Source of the DNA: Gibbula magus
Lineage: Eukaryota > Mollusca > Gastropoda > Trochida > Trochidae
DNA: 64,000 bases
Direction of reading: 5' to 3'
NCBI GenBank assembly: GCA_936450465.1
Contig: OW388294.1
Coordinates: forward strand, 1,178,001 to 1,242,000
Shown: positions 11,319 to 24,336 of the stretch, piece by piece
Position numbering within the stretch: position 1 is the stretch's first letter
How the letters are laid out: every line of letters starts with the position of its first letter
The notes under the pieces: model-generated
What the model saw: only the letters and a program-made list of their open reading frames with translations
Databases searched by the model: none
Told to the model about the DNA's origin: nothing
Made by a program: the position numbers and the translations under genes

Positions 11319-13395
11319 AGTGAGTGAGTGAGTTATTGTTTAACGCCGCTTCGGCAGTATTGCAGCCATTAGCGGCGAGATATTTAATTTATTTGCCTAA
11401 TTTAAACAAGAAAATTGCAATTGAAAAACAAAACACGGCACGATGGCCGTAAAAACATCAGCATATTATCACAAGTTGAATAAAAGCTGATAATGAAAAG
11501 TTAAAATTCACAATTTGTCAATAAGGTGTACAGCCTTCTAAAAATCTAAAACACGATGCTCACCGAAATGAGTAAAAACTTGATCGATTGAAATAGAAGG
11601 ATAAAATGTTTCCCTGATATGTGCAGTGTCCCAACACTCACATAGAATGTGTTTGATTGTGAGAGGACACTGACAGGGTATACATACTGGGGGATCTTCC
11701 CCCTTTAAAAGATATGAGTGAGTAAGATGAGAGTGTCCAATACGACATCGTCGTAGGACACAAGCTTCCTGCCGGGTAAAAGAGGATAGAGATTTGTAAC
11801 CTAAATGAGGTTGAATAGTGTGAAGTTTGTTATGATGTTGTTGGTCCCATTGGGACTTCCAACGTTGTTTAATGTAAGATTTAATAGCAGGTTTGGAATC
11901 CGTATATGGAACTTTGGTAGGAGAAATATGTTTGAGGTTTAATGCGGATTTAGCAGCTGAGTCAGCTTTATTATTACCTCTTATACCCATATGGCTAGGA
12001 AGCCAGCAGAAGACGATGTCGCATTGGAGACAAGAATTATGAAGTAATAAAATATCCCTGATAATTGGGTGATCACTCTTACAGTTTTTAATTGCTTGTA
12101 GGCAAGAAAGTGAATCGGAAAAAATAATGTAGTTATTAGGGGTTGAGTTTTTAATGTGATGGACAGCCTTAAGAATGGCCTTAGCTTCTGCAGTAAAGAT
12201 GCTGCTGCCATCATGCAGCCTTGAAGCATATGTTGTTGAAGGAGTCACAGTTGCTGCTGCAACTGTGGGTCCATCCTTGGAACCGTCAGTGTAAATTGGT
12301 TTATAGTCTGCGAAAAAATCACGTAGTTCAAAAAATGCCTGTTGAAATACTAATTGGTCTGTATTTGCTTTTTTATGAGTAGATAAAGAGAGGTTGACAC
12401 GGGGCCTGACCACCTGCCATGGCGGAGTGGCAAGCAAACCGTGCTCTGCTATTGTTGAGAGGTCGATATCAGAATCTTCAACATGTTGTTGAAGTCTGAT
12501 ACCGAGTGGTGGAATTGCTTTGGGTTTTGAGTTATACAACTGTTGGTATTCAGGATTGAATACGCAGTTGTATGCAGGATTTGAAGGGTTTGATTTTAAT
12601 TTGGTTATATATTGAAGTGCTAGCTTGATGCGCCGATCTTCAAGAGATGGTTCATCAGCTTCAACGTAAAGGCTTTCAACAGGTGAAGTTCTGAAGGCCC
12701 CAAGACAAAGTCTGAGACCCTGGTGGTGGATTGTATTTAGCATTTTGATATATGAGGGGCGGGCAGATCCATATATTATGGATCCATAATCCAGTTTGGA
12801 GCGGATGAGTGATCGATAGAGATGAAGAAGAGTTTCTTCATCTCCACCCCATTTATTATTTGAAACGACCTTTAAAAGGTCTAATGCCTTTAAGCATTTA
12901 GCTTTTAGGTTTTTAATATGAGGGATAAATGATAATTTGCTGTCAAAAGTAAGACCAAGAAACTTGGCCTCAGGAACGACTTTAATTGGAATTTTATCCA
13001 GAAAAAGTTCTGGATCTTTGTGCATTTTGCGCATATTGCAAAAATGCACACAAGATGTTTTAGCTTTGGAAAATTTGAAGCCGTTTTCCAACGACCATTT
13101 GTGTATTTTATTGAGGCAGAGCTGTAATTGGCGTTCAATTGATGGCATATTTTTGCCTCTGCAGGAAACTCCAAAATCGTCCACAAAAAGTGAACCATCT
13201 GTATGGTCATTTAAGACTTTAGCCAAACTGTTGATTTTAATGCTAAATAATGTGACAGATAAAATGCTACCTTGTGGGACACCCATTTCTTGATCAAAGA
13301 AATCAGAAAGGGTAGAACCGACGCGCACTTTAAATTGGCGGTCATGTAAAAAATTAGATATAAAATGAGGCATACGACCTCGCAAGCCAAATTCA
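11319..13395 (-). mobile_element. 5'-truncated non-LTR retrotransposon (RNase H type), young insertion
   Basis: The insertion is flanked by perfect 13-bp repeats, GAAACTGCTGGTG, at 11306-11318 and 13396-13408. Unit 4 has the uninterrupted target at about 26893. In minus sense it starts abruptly inside the reverse transcriptase and ends with a hairpin tail (CGCCGCTAATGG, loop, AAGCGGCG), then TTAAACAATAACTCACTCAC. That tail is the hallmark of all related insertions in this window. The untranslated 3' part (11319-11537) contains GCAATTGAAAAACAAAACAC on the plus strand. The open frame and identical duplications indicate recent insertion. Confidence 0.95.
11538..13395 (-). CDS. Reverse transcriptase - RNase H polyprotein, 5' truncated
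   Basis: An uninterrupted frame of about 620 codons encodes the C-terminal part of a LINE ORF2-type protein. In order from the junction it has RT motif B (GVPQGSILS, about residue 48), the catalytic VDD (residues 81-83) and the thumb (AKFLGLTFDSKLSF). RNase H follows with its acidic residues in YTDGS, FTAEAKAI, FSDSLS and NKADSAAK. A C-terminal knuckle reads CIPCQCPLTIKHILCEC. The upstream endonuclease and RT motifs before B are missing, so it cannot move itself. The first nine residues of the longest ATG frame derive from flanking DNA, and no natural start is present. RT plus RNase H suggests an I/Nimb/Jockey-like group, but the exact clade is uncertain. Confidence 0.9.
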
Positions 13396-16300
13396 GAAAC
13401 TGCTGGTGCCCCAGTGCCTGTCATTTCCTCATATAATCAAGATGAAGGTCAAACAGCTTGTGAAGTCGATTAACCCTAATTCGTAGTTTCAGTCATCTGT
13501 TATGCCTGTGGAAATCCAATTGAGTGTGAGTAATCATAGTGCTTTCGTAATGTAATTGGGTTGTCGTTAGTCTGTCATTCAGACCCTACAGCAAAACAAA
13601 AATGGAGCCTTCTTATGTTGGTTAGTCTAGTTGCCTCAGTTCAGATGATCAACCATCAATGTAGTTTATCACTATTCCTTCATTATGAAAATGAGGTGAT
13701 GTTGAGTCATCACTTTATATACTGTGGAACATATAAGTTAAACAGTGTTGTCTCAAAAAAAGATGAAACTGAAGACATTAAAATTGAACACATATTTCAC
13801 GTGCAGATGTGGAAGCTATATATTTTCCAAAAGAGATACTAGACAAAAAGTAATGTTTTTCAAAGACTGAATCCGGATATTTTCAATTTTGATCAAAACA
13901 ATGCCCAACATTAATGAATACAATGCGCACATATTGCACATATACAGGTTAAATCCTACATATTTGCAAATTATAGTTAAGTTTTTCGTTAGTAAAAACA
14001 TCAAACATTCAATAAAATGTTTACTGAGCGACCAAAACATATGTGAAACATTCAATTTCACCATAGGAAATTGACCATTACAAATCTGAAAGGTAGTAAA
14101 ATATAAAAGATTTTCTTCAATGCTGGACAATACATGCCATCCACTAATTCTACATTATCATTTACGTTATTTATATAATTGCACATACATATGAAAATAA
14201 ACTAGCATCATACTTCATAATACAAACTCAGACACAATAAATGGCACTCAAAGGAATACTGTTATGATCAGAGAAGAGCACATCAGCATGTGCCAAACGT
14301 TTTATGTTAGTCTGTTGCAAAAATTGACTTAAGATGTATTTAAGGAATACATAAAACTATTGATTCGTTTTTTAAACCTTAAAAGTGAGAGGCTGGATGT
14401 ACCTGTAGATGTTCAGATGTCTACCGTCATTTCCTTGGACGATTCTTCTTTTTCTTGTAAACTCATATCAACTCATATCAAACTCATATCTGTTAAACAC
14501 CATCATGTCAATCATGAACAAGAAGAATCATCTATGAAAACAAGTGTCAAACAGCATGCACCTGTATCATGTTGAACCATTCCTCAGTTCCTTTAAATAA
14601 TGGTTTCAATAAAACAAAATTCAATTTGGTAATTATTTATTTACGTCCTGAATGTGTTAATGAGAACAGGCCCAACTTGAAAACCACATATATGATAGTC
14701 ATGATAATGTGCATGTATATCAACACTCATTTCTATAAACTAACCAAAGGCACAGTGTGGGTCATTAAAACTAGTTTTCACAATTACTTCAACACTTTGG
14801 GATGACATCTATAGTTGGATGAATGATTTTTGTCTTCTTTCCACAATTATGCTCTTGCCTAAACACTAATTAAGTTGTCAATAGTTTTGTTGTTGCAAAG
14901 TGTTTTTTTGTTACATTTTATTTAACTTGAATAGTTTAGGAAACATAAATTGAACAAACAATCCTCCTACCTACTAAAACAAGATCTAAAAGTGGTGTAA
15001 CGCGACATGATGATGTATGATTTAGGATATGCTATCTTATTTGAATTAAATAAAACAAAGTCTTCGACTCACAATGGCGTTTACCTGTACCATGAAATGT
15101 TATGTTAGATTTTGAAATTCTTTTGTAAATATATATTGTAAATAAGGCACGTATTTAGATCTCTCTCCTTTGCAATATTTTTACACAATAATCAATTTCC
15201 CAAAACTTTAGTAGTATAGAAGTCAAACTGATTCAGTTTTCCCCATTGTGTGCACACACTGTTAATACTGGTCGTTAGATCGTGGATCTTGTATTTGGAC
15301 CTTTCTTTTGCATATGAGTGTAGTAACAGAAGAAACAGAACCACCTTGACAGTTGCTTGGGAATTATCTTACTCTGTTAATCATTCGATTTGTCAGAGCT
15401 ACCGGTAAATATTATTACTTTCATTCATTGACTGTTTAGCCAAAACCAAGTTGGTCCTAGTAGTTCTTGTATTGACAAGAATTTCCATTTCTGTGTGTTT
15501 GTACTCGAAATAATTAAACATCATTCAATGATTTACATTGTTCTTACTCTAGAATCAGATAATTGACTCGAATTGCATCATGACGGGGTAATTCATATGG
15601 TATATATGAAATATAAAGTGATTAAGTATTGTTTATATGTGTAATTGAAACTACAATGGACAGTTAAAACTTAAAGGCATTATAGACATAATACCAATTT
15701 CTTAGTCTTATTAGCATGTTAAATGAAGAACTATGATAACGAAAAAAAAGCCGATACCGATCTAGACTGACTGACTTACAGTGCTGGGTAATTACAGGGA
15801 TACTTGCTCATTTAGGTGAACAGAGAGGCGTTGACATGGGATGAGGAAGTGACGAGATACTGTGATGGGGGTTTTCTGACAATATCTGGTTGCACGACAG
15901 TCAACTGTTTAAAAGTGTATACATAGGTTCTTTTTTTTAAATTTTTAAATGTATTTTCAACATTTGCACTAAAAATATCATTAGCTAAAGGCTTCAAAGT
16001 CCATAGATATGGATAATACTCATGCCTAATCCATCCTGTAGAATGGAAGACAAACTGTTGTAATCTTTTATTATGTTAAGACTTATTACCATAATGTTGG
16101 ATTGCATGGCATAAAAGATGCATTCACGTGTCATGGTGTTAATATCAAACACATTTTCTGTTACCTCTTGTCTTAGCAAGTCAATGAATATCTGCATAAC
16201 TCCAGTTTTTATATGTACAGACAAGTTTCAACAGACTCACAAACCCGTTTCCTTTAATCGCAATTGCGTGTTCAATAATACACGATTCCTCAACATTTTT

Positions 16301-19177
16301 AATGACATTTGTTAATTTAACACCTTGTCACAGTGACGAGAACCCAGCGTTTTGTGCCAGGAATAACTGATCAGCTGAATGATATAAAAGTAAAGACCAC
16401 TTATGTGGTACATTGAAGTTTAGTATAATACCAGGTACAAAAACACAGGGACTCAAAACAGAGTAATTTGCTTGAGAGGCCATTTCCCTCAGATATAAAT
16501 AAGTACAGCATTCAGTCTTAAACTAGCATCTGTGAGGTACCTCTTGTTAGCAGCAAGTGGTCCAAGAACAGTAAATCAAGAGTAATTGTTGAGTTAAAAA
16601 TGGTACAGACATAAAGAAGACAAGAGACGCAGAGTTATTAGACTTGCCTTCACGTGTATGCTCTTATGAGTATATCCGTAATTCGATAGTCCAGAATAAT
16701 TGAAAGAGCTGTGGTAGTCTAGAGATTCTTCCTTAAAAACTTAACATGTCAATTGTCCAACTTATCATTTAACTTGTGTGTGTATGCCTAATTGTGTCTC
16801 GATCATAATGGAAATTAATGCCGATAAAACGTTCTATACTATAGACTATAACAAACTAAAACACGCTGCTAACTAAAGGCCATTGTAAAAAATAAATTCG
16901 ATGGCATTCCTGGCAATTTCCAAAATATGAAAAGCGGCGCTCCAGTCACGTCCATGTAATATTTGATGGACGTCAACTCAGCGATTATAGTTCATGATTA
17001 GTCATCCTGTTCATTCTGTGCAAATCTAATCAGGAGCAACCCCGGCGTGATGGCAGCGTAGTTTGGTTGTCATATTTATCACTGATGCTCCAATCCCTAT
17101 TGTGCAATAACTGCACATGGTTGTCGTACAATTGTTTGTGTTAGAGTGTACATGCTGAAGGTTTCCAACATATGTCGATTAAATTTATCAAGATTTATCC
17201 CTCATACTCGTAGACCACAAGAACTGTACATGGTTGTATATGCATTTGTTTGTGTTATTCAAACTGATTACTTCATACGGACAATACTTTTAAAGAAACG
17301 CTGTTTACTCGAATTATAAGGTGATCAGATTTCTCATACTCGTATAGCCACTTAAAAGTGTCATTTCCATTGGTTTTAACTACATATTTCATTTGTTTAC
17401 AAAGCCAATTTTGCGACTGATGAGTACACTAACATTACCTTGATAAATAATCCGACTGGTGACACTGTGAAGAGTATTTTAAAATATCACTTAATAACAT
17501 AACACCACCACTGCGCGTATATCCACTAAATCCATCTTCTGGGATAAACAGTCTGTAAAATGAGGAGGAACGGTATGCATATAAACGAAGTTTAATGCAG
17601 GAAGAGTATGAATGACTTGTCAGAGTTGGTGCCATATTATGAACCATTAGCTAGCCATTGCAAACGCATGAATAAACATAATACCACACGCCAAGTGAAC
17701 TGGATACTTGTATCCAATAATCCACTGGCAGGCGACTAGTAACAACATTTGCATAACTATCAGAGAAAAATCATTGGGAAGGCGTGTTGATTTATTGCTA
17801 TTGAAGTATTCAATGAATAGAAAAGAGGTTTTTCACACGTATCAGAATCAGAAATTATTGTGGTTGAAATGAATCCTGAATGCTCAAGATATAACTGAAT
17901 TATTTGCAACATTAGGCAAGTTACAAAAAAACGTAATAACTTACAATGATGAATATTTTATTTTACATGTCAATATTTCTCATACATGTATCTAACTCTA
18001 GACTACTTTGTTTTCTAATCACATGAACATCCTGTCATTTAATTACAGATTTCCATTATTGTGGAAACATTCAATATAATGATGTTTCTCCGTACAGAAA
18101 CTTGGTTGAATAAAACATGACAATCCCAGACAGTAGGAGTTGGGAACTGTCAGTAAAGGGTGTTTTGAATAAACACAACTAGAGGGTTCGCTAATGATTA
18201 ATTAAATAGGCACTGGAAACATAAGTAACACAGAAATAGCATCTGTGAACACATACATGTTATAAGTAGCCTTCAGTTTACACAGTGAGGAATATAAACA
18301 CAGAAGTAACTCACTGAAGCATGTACCATTAACATAATTAATTGAACAATAAAACACATCAGTGAGCACAAGCTCTTTACAATGTAAATATAACCACGCT
18401 TGTTGTCAAAACCATCACATACGACTCATTTTTCAAATTACAAACAATGCTTAGACTCCTGTCAGAGAATGAAAAGAATGGTTGAATTAATTATCACTTA
18501 CCTAAACCATGTTTAAACACACCTGTCACCACAATGTTGCAGAGAATTCCTGTTCCAGTTTCTGGTACACACAATATCCTAGGAGAGAATGTGAACCCCT
18601 TGACACAATATGAACCACTTCACACAGCTGCTATAGACTGTCTTGCGAATACAAGCGAGAAACTCCAGGGATGCCGGCTCACATAGGTGTAAAACGTAAC
18701 AGCGTGGTGTTGACATGCTAGCGTGAGGTAGTGGAATTGACAAGTTGCCACCAAGAAGTTCGGAGTTGTTGAGTTACTGAGAATGGAGTACTTCCAGTGA
18801 AGACATATATTATTGTGTTCTGTAAAATTAACGTGTAAGATGTCACATGTCCTATCTATGAAAGTAATGTTCTATGTTACAAATCTCAAGCAATACTACA
18901 TTTACATTCAATCATTAACCAAGATGACACATTTGAATCTCACATCACATGGACTTCTCAACTATATGTACGAAAGAAGGAACGTTTCAGCGCATTACTA
19001 CATGTAACCTGCTTAACGTGATATAAGGCATTTATTTATCTCAGTGAAGTTGCATTATCATGAATATCAAATGTATACGTACTTGCCTAACATGAAGAAG
19101 GCATTTTTATCTCGAAGTTCTTCGTTATTTTTAAAACAGTAAATTTATATTTAATTGTTGGCCAGTAGGACAAATTA

Positions 19178-19486
19178 AAGGGGCAGTAGCACGTTTTTGC
19201 GGTGAAATAAGTAGATGAAAAATAGTAAAACAACATTCCCTCTTCGTTAAAAAAAGTAAAAAGTTGGTCGTACATGGTTCTGTAAGGCCAAGGGAATCGT
19301 TTCTGTCATTCAAAATAATAAAATATGTTCACAATAAAATGGCCGCCATGCAATTTTTGCTTTATACGTTACACCGTCTTTACCACTACGGAAAATTGGT
19401 TTGTGTAATAAGATGTAATGACATAAACTATCATTATAAGTGGGAAATTTGAAAAAATATAATTGCAAACCTGCTACTTCCCCTTT
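19178..19486. mobile_element. Short TIR DNA element (MITE), unit 3 copy
   Basis: This is the sister of the element at 989-1307, with the fuller left terminus AAGGGGCAGTAGCACGTTTTT and a degraded right terminus (CTGCTACTTCCCCTTT). It carries no transposase frame, and short frames inside it are incidental. Its presence at the same place in units 1 and 3 dates the duplication after its insertion. Confidence 0.7.
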
Positions 19487-21324
19487 AAAAGCTCATTGAG
19501 ATCACGGTGTATCCATTTCACAGCCAAAAAGCATTTTTAGTAAGACCATGTACATAAAACATGCCTTATATTTAACACGGTATTAACGTTGATTTCAAAT
19601 ACGCATGAAGAACATTTTGTTATTTTGCAATACTTCTTATAAACAGTAAAATTTGATTAAGTTCTCACAGACCATTTCACTGATGTTTCTAGAAAAACAA
19701 CAAATGCCGTCTGATACTACATTGATTAATTGTACAGAGAGTATTAAAAATATACATCCGAATAATTAAATAATGATTGTGGTATTTGTGGGGCCAAGTT
19801 CTCAACACAGTGTTAAGTGCTAAATGTTAGGTCCTATTAAGCAATGAAGCTGCTGGAGATCTATAACGAATTATGTCACTCATTTACAACTCCTATAATA
19901 TGTGTCCAAAGTTCACATATTCCACTATCTAGAAGCCAAGCAATTGGTACCAGCTGCAATTGTTCACTAAATACTCTACAAACAATTAATGGGCAGGACC
20001 GCCAGACATGTGAAGTGAGTTCACAGCAATATTCTCTCTCGGGGAAATTGATAATCTTGAAAGTTTGCAGTAGAATTTAATAGGTACACCGTCACACTAA
20101 CACAACATGTACGATGTGAATGGAATGCACATTTCAAATGAATGTTTTCCCCAAAACAGTAACCTTCAGGGTTCCCGCATTAAGATCCATATGGAAATCG
20201 ATGATATCACAGATCTAAAGTGGTAACAACATCGATTGATATCTCACAAAATAATGCCATTGATAACTGCTACTGACATCATCGAAATAAATTGCCACTT
20301 TTCTTTAGGATATCGACGACTACATTATGTAGGTAAGTGTGCAGTGGAATGAAACATATGCATCGCTGGGTGCCAGTGAGACAAGCTACAAACACGACTG
20401 GTGTGCATGTAAAAGTGAACAGTGAACTTTCAGGGTTTGACCTTTTAGATACATATGTGCTTAGAAAGTCGACGTAAATACAGGTAAAACATATTTGTAT
20501 TGATAAAATATCCATATTAAAATATTAACTAATGTATCATAAGACTGATCATCAATGTCATATTTAACTGTAGCAAAGCTTGTCATACTCTTAGTGTTGA
20601 TGAATGGCTTCATTTCTCATTGTTTTTTATTTTTCAGTGAACGCGCGCAGGCATTTATTAAATATAAAACTACCAAAACCAAACTATTATGTTCCGACTA
20701 GATTGAGTTATAGTCATTTGTTTCTATCAACATAAATGGGCAAGCAGGAATGTCCCCTCGATTTTCACCAAAAAGTTACTCAAAAGAAACCCTTTTGTAA
20801 AACCTGAGATAATTTGCATGAAACGTCAATTTCAAGATACTTATATTTTCCTACAGGAATCAATGATATACGGTGCAAACTTCAATGCTTCTTTGTTAAT
20901 TACCTAATGGTTAATTATTATTTGATTAATAAAATATTACGTACATTGACGTAATTACAGTCACACAGTGCAATGTAGTCATTGTATATATGATTCCAAG
21001 ATGGCGCTAATTAAACCTGATGGCATCTCCGAGGCATCATCTTGTCACGAACATGTCAATAAATCAGACTGTAAATTTCCTTGTGATTATGTTTTAGGGA
21101 TGTAACTTCCATCAAATATATCTCAATTTAAGTGTAAATATTAGCCTAGATTCATAGACTGACTACACATCAGCAGATTGATTATGAAGCAGAATGTAAA
21201 TCAACCCAAGTGAAACTGCTGGTGCTCCTGTGCCTGTTATCTCCTCATATAGATGAAGGTGAAGGTCAAACAGCTTGTTATTCACATTAACCCTAATTTG
21301 TAGTTTCAGTCTTCTGTTATGTCT

Positions 21325-21641
21325 GGGGGGCGGGATAGCGCAGTGGTTAGCGCGTTCGGCTTCGGATCAAGAGGTCCGGGGTTCGAATCCCGCCAGGGGC
21401 ACGGCAACTTTGTCTGCAGTAGAGAACTGTTCTACACGCAGTAAGGTTTGGGTGCAATGCTACACTGAATTTCAGTGCAGTACCACCCATGGTTCGCTAG
21501 TTCCAGCCGCTGCTCGCAGGTTTCACCGCAGTGCATAGCCACATGGCATTGTGGGCTTTCTCCCTGCCATAATACTAGCAGCCGCGATATAAGTGAAATA
21601 CTCTTGAAAGCGGCGTTAAACACCAACTCACCTCACCTCAC
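21325..21641 (+). mobile_element. tRNA-derived SINE (full length)
   Basis: The head is a tRNA-like pol III promoter with A box TAGCGCAGTGG (21336-21346) and B box GGTTCGAATCC (21380-21390). The CTTCGGATCA loop resembles tRNA-Arg(UCG). A body of about 220 bp follows, then the tail AAGCGGCGTTAAACACCAAC and CTCACC repeats. Target duplications CTGTTATGTCT lie at 21314-21324 and 21642-21652. Unit 1 has the near-empty site around 3235. The tail closely matches the tail of the LINE at 11319, as expected if LINE machinery mobilises the SINE. Confidence 0.95.
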
Positions 21642-22849
21642 CTGTTATGTCTTTGGTAACCCAATTAACTGTTGTGTTTCTCAATGGCAATCATACTCCC
21701 AATCTTAATTCATCAATGGATTATGAAATATCAATATATGTTATCACTATTCAATTATTATGAAAATGAGGTGACACAATACGATGAATACAAAGATACA
21801 AAAATAAAACAATATGTCACATGAGGGTCAATACATCGTTGCTAAATGTTTTCTAAAATAGATACAAGAAAAGGTTAATTAAATAATATTGTGTTTCAAT
21901 CACTGAATCCAGATATATACAATTCTTATCAAGACAATTCCATTTAATACATTGCGTGGTATACACATATTACAGGTTAAAACCTAAAGAGACGATGTTC
22001 GCAAATTACAGTAATGATGGATGTTATAAACACTTTCGTCAGGCACGAATTGAACAATTAATAAAAAATGTACTGAACGACACAACATAAGTGAAACGGT
22101 CAATTTCATACGAGGATATTGGCGATTACAAGTCTAGAAAGGTATGAAATATAATCGATTTTCTTTGATTCTAGACATTACATGTCATTCTCTAATTTCT
22201 ACATTATCATTTATGTTATTTTATATAATTGCTATGATCATAGAAAAGCCCAACTTCACTTTTTAATGATCATCAGCATGTGCCAAGCTTTTTTATGATA
22301 AGCTGGTCCCCAAAATGACATAATATGTATTTAGAGAATACACAAAACTATCGATTCGTTATTTAAACCTTAAAAGTGATGTTCAGATGTCTACCATCAT
22401 TTCCTTGGACGATTCTTCTATTTCTTGTAAACTCATATCTCTAACAACAAAACTGTGAAATTCTTCAAAGCATTTAGAAGTTGGTACACAAATGAGAGAC
22501 AAATATATGGATGACAACTTCTTTATTTTGCTTCTTCTTGCCCCTTCTTCAGATAGATGATGGACATGGTGGTTGGTATTTTATATATAGGGATGGACTT
22601 GAAGCCAGGTATGCAACTAATTACATACAAACACAGAAGTAGAAACAAGTAATTAAATTTGTACAAACAATCAAATGAGATAACATAAATATACAATGAG
22701 TGAATGAGTTATAAAAATACAGTCATAGCAATGTTTACACAGCAGAGTGGTACGGCAGATTAAGAGTTCATTATTGATTGGTGAAGGACCAGGCGGTTGA
22801 TCCCTGTTAATCTCAGGACTTAATCGTCTCAGGCAGATTTATTCTTGAA

Positions 22850-23277
22850 GTTTTCTTTTGCGCCAATCATCAAGTCCACCACCATCAGCCGTTAAGCCTA
22901 CACTGAAAAGACTGTCATCAATCTCAGCTTCAAACCACTGACCACTGCTCAGACATCCCTCCTGTTCAAAGGTGTCAAATTTATCCCCCTTCTAGCTCAA
23001 TCAAAGCAGATGAATTCGTCACCTGCATCGAGAGCGGCCTTCAACAACTTGCTACGAACTGCAACATAGACTACCTCCGACACCACATAGCAGACCTCAT
23101 CAAGAAGTCTCCCAAGCATCCCTGCAATGTTTCATCACAAGAAAAGAAGGCAATCAATGAACTCCGCAACGAGAAGACCATCACCATCACCAAGGCAGAC
23201 AAGAGCAAGGCAGCAGTCATAATGGACACCCCAGAATTCATGAACTTTATCAACAAATCCCTCAATGACACTACAAG
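22850..23277 (+). pseudogene. Penelope-like retroelement fragment, copy 2
   Basis: This is the unit 3 counterpart of the fragment at 4540-4975. It has the same LRHHIADLIKKSPK and ITKADKSKAAVIMDTPEFM stretches near 23070-23240, but no 50-bp insertion. It ends abruptly at the unit 3/unit 4 joint, upstream of any RT catalytic motif. It is a non-functional remnant. Confidence 0.7.
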
Positions 23278-23553
23278 CCTATGCACACTATGTTGTGTGA
23301 ATTTAGACTGACAAAAGGAAATGATGTAAATATTACCGGATGTCAAAATTAAATGTAACTTTGGGTATTTATAACACATGCCGATATATCATTGGTAATG
23401 AACTACCTGAAAGGGCAAAACTAGTTAATGAGTAATCAATCGTGGAAGTTGATGTATAATATAATTGACAACGTCTATGAAACAGATTAATCAAAGTTTG
23501 TAGACAACAGCACCACTGCCTAAGTGACTGATCAATGCTGAGATGCCATCTTA

Positions 23554-24310
23554 AAGAGCCATCTCAAAATAAGCCGAGAAATTGCATTAATTAGTAAAAG
23601 TGTTTTCCAGTCTAAATATAGATCCAGTCTATTATTTTCAAGCACAAAGCATTATGGTCTAGCTCACACACAGTAAACAAAGACACGAAAGAATAACACA
23701 AATTATGAGCAATGAAAGAAATCCAAATATATAATTTGTTGGCGGTTATTTATTTACCATTTCATTTAATTATGTACTTGCTACAGATATTGGAATACTT
23801 GTTTTACCCAACTAGGTATTTTTCTTGAATTTTATAATTAATGAGAGTAGAAAAAATTCATAATTTGCTGGTCTTATCTCAATAAAAAGAACATTAAACA
23901 GTTAATAATTTGTATATTCTCAGGACATTTAGAAACATTGTTTGTAAAGCAATCGTCACATTCAGTAATGTGTGACAAGGATAACTTGCAAGAGAGACAC
24001 GTGCAGCACGCTCAGCACATGGGTTGTTATGGCGACTTGCGCTAGAGACGAGCCTTCACGCTTCACACTGTTTGTGTAGTAAGCATTACGCAAAAAAGGG
24101 GATTCTGTTTATATGACGTCAGATACACTTAGCGCGCGCTAGTCGAAGTTGTACTTCTCTTTGAAACCAAATTGCAATACATTGTCGTGATATGAAAATT
24201 ATTTAAGATATGCCATGTTGTAGATAAACGATTTCTCTGGCGAATGACGTTATAAGTATATTTTCCAAAAATTAGTTTTAATTTGAAATACTTACATCCT
24301 TGATGGCTCT
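23554..24310. mobile_element. Non-autonomous TIR DNA transposon
   Basis: The termini are AAGAGCCATC (23554-23563) and GATGGCTCT (24302-24310), flanked by TTA on both sides (23551-23553, 24311-24313). Unit 2 has the uninterrupted target near 7975 (CCATGTTAATGAAGG). A 3-bp TTA duplication suits PIF/Harbinger-type elements, although TA-targeting Tc1/mariner cannot be excluded. The 757-bp body has no transposase frame. Confidence 0.8.
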
Positions 24311-24336
24311 TTACTGAAGGTCAGTTGCCAATTTAC

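Larger units (their letters stand above)
7634..18187. repeat. Tandem unit 2 (subtype L)
   Basis: This second copy of the long unit includes a leading segment (7634-about 8700) that units 1 and 3 lack. Landmarks in the same order as elsewhere include the minus-strand donor at 9056, GTGGTGTTGACATGCTAGCG at 9253, GAAACTGCTGGTG at 11306, TTATGAAAATGAGGTGA near 13685 and CAATATAATGATGTTTCTCC near 18070. It is interrupted by a LINE at 11319-13395. From 13409 to 18187 I see only AT-rich unit sequence and scattered short frames that are not conserved in the sister units. Confidence 0.75.
18188..23277. repeat. Tandem unit 3 (subtype S, sister of unit 1)
   Basis: This unit aligns with positions 1-4972 almost base for base, including the MITE and the Penelope fragment. 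It differs by a SINE at 21325-21641 and by lacking the 50-bp micro-insertion. It stops at 23277 in the middle of the Penelope fragment, where sequence matching 7747 of unit 2 begins. The block 18495-18780 keeps the minus-strand splice donor (CACTTAC at 18495-18501) without the TATA motif. No protein gene is supported. Confidence 0.8.

Noticed and set aside
12937..13293. Plus-strand 118-codon frame
   Set aside because: It is antisense to the LINE reverse transcriptase frame, which has clear catalytic motifs.
21331..21395. Functional tRNA genes at SINE heads
   Set aside because: A and B boxes are good, but the anticodon stem is not paired and the sequence continues into a SINE body with target duplications.
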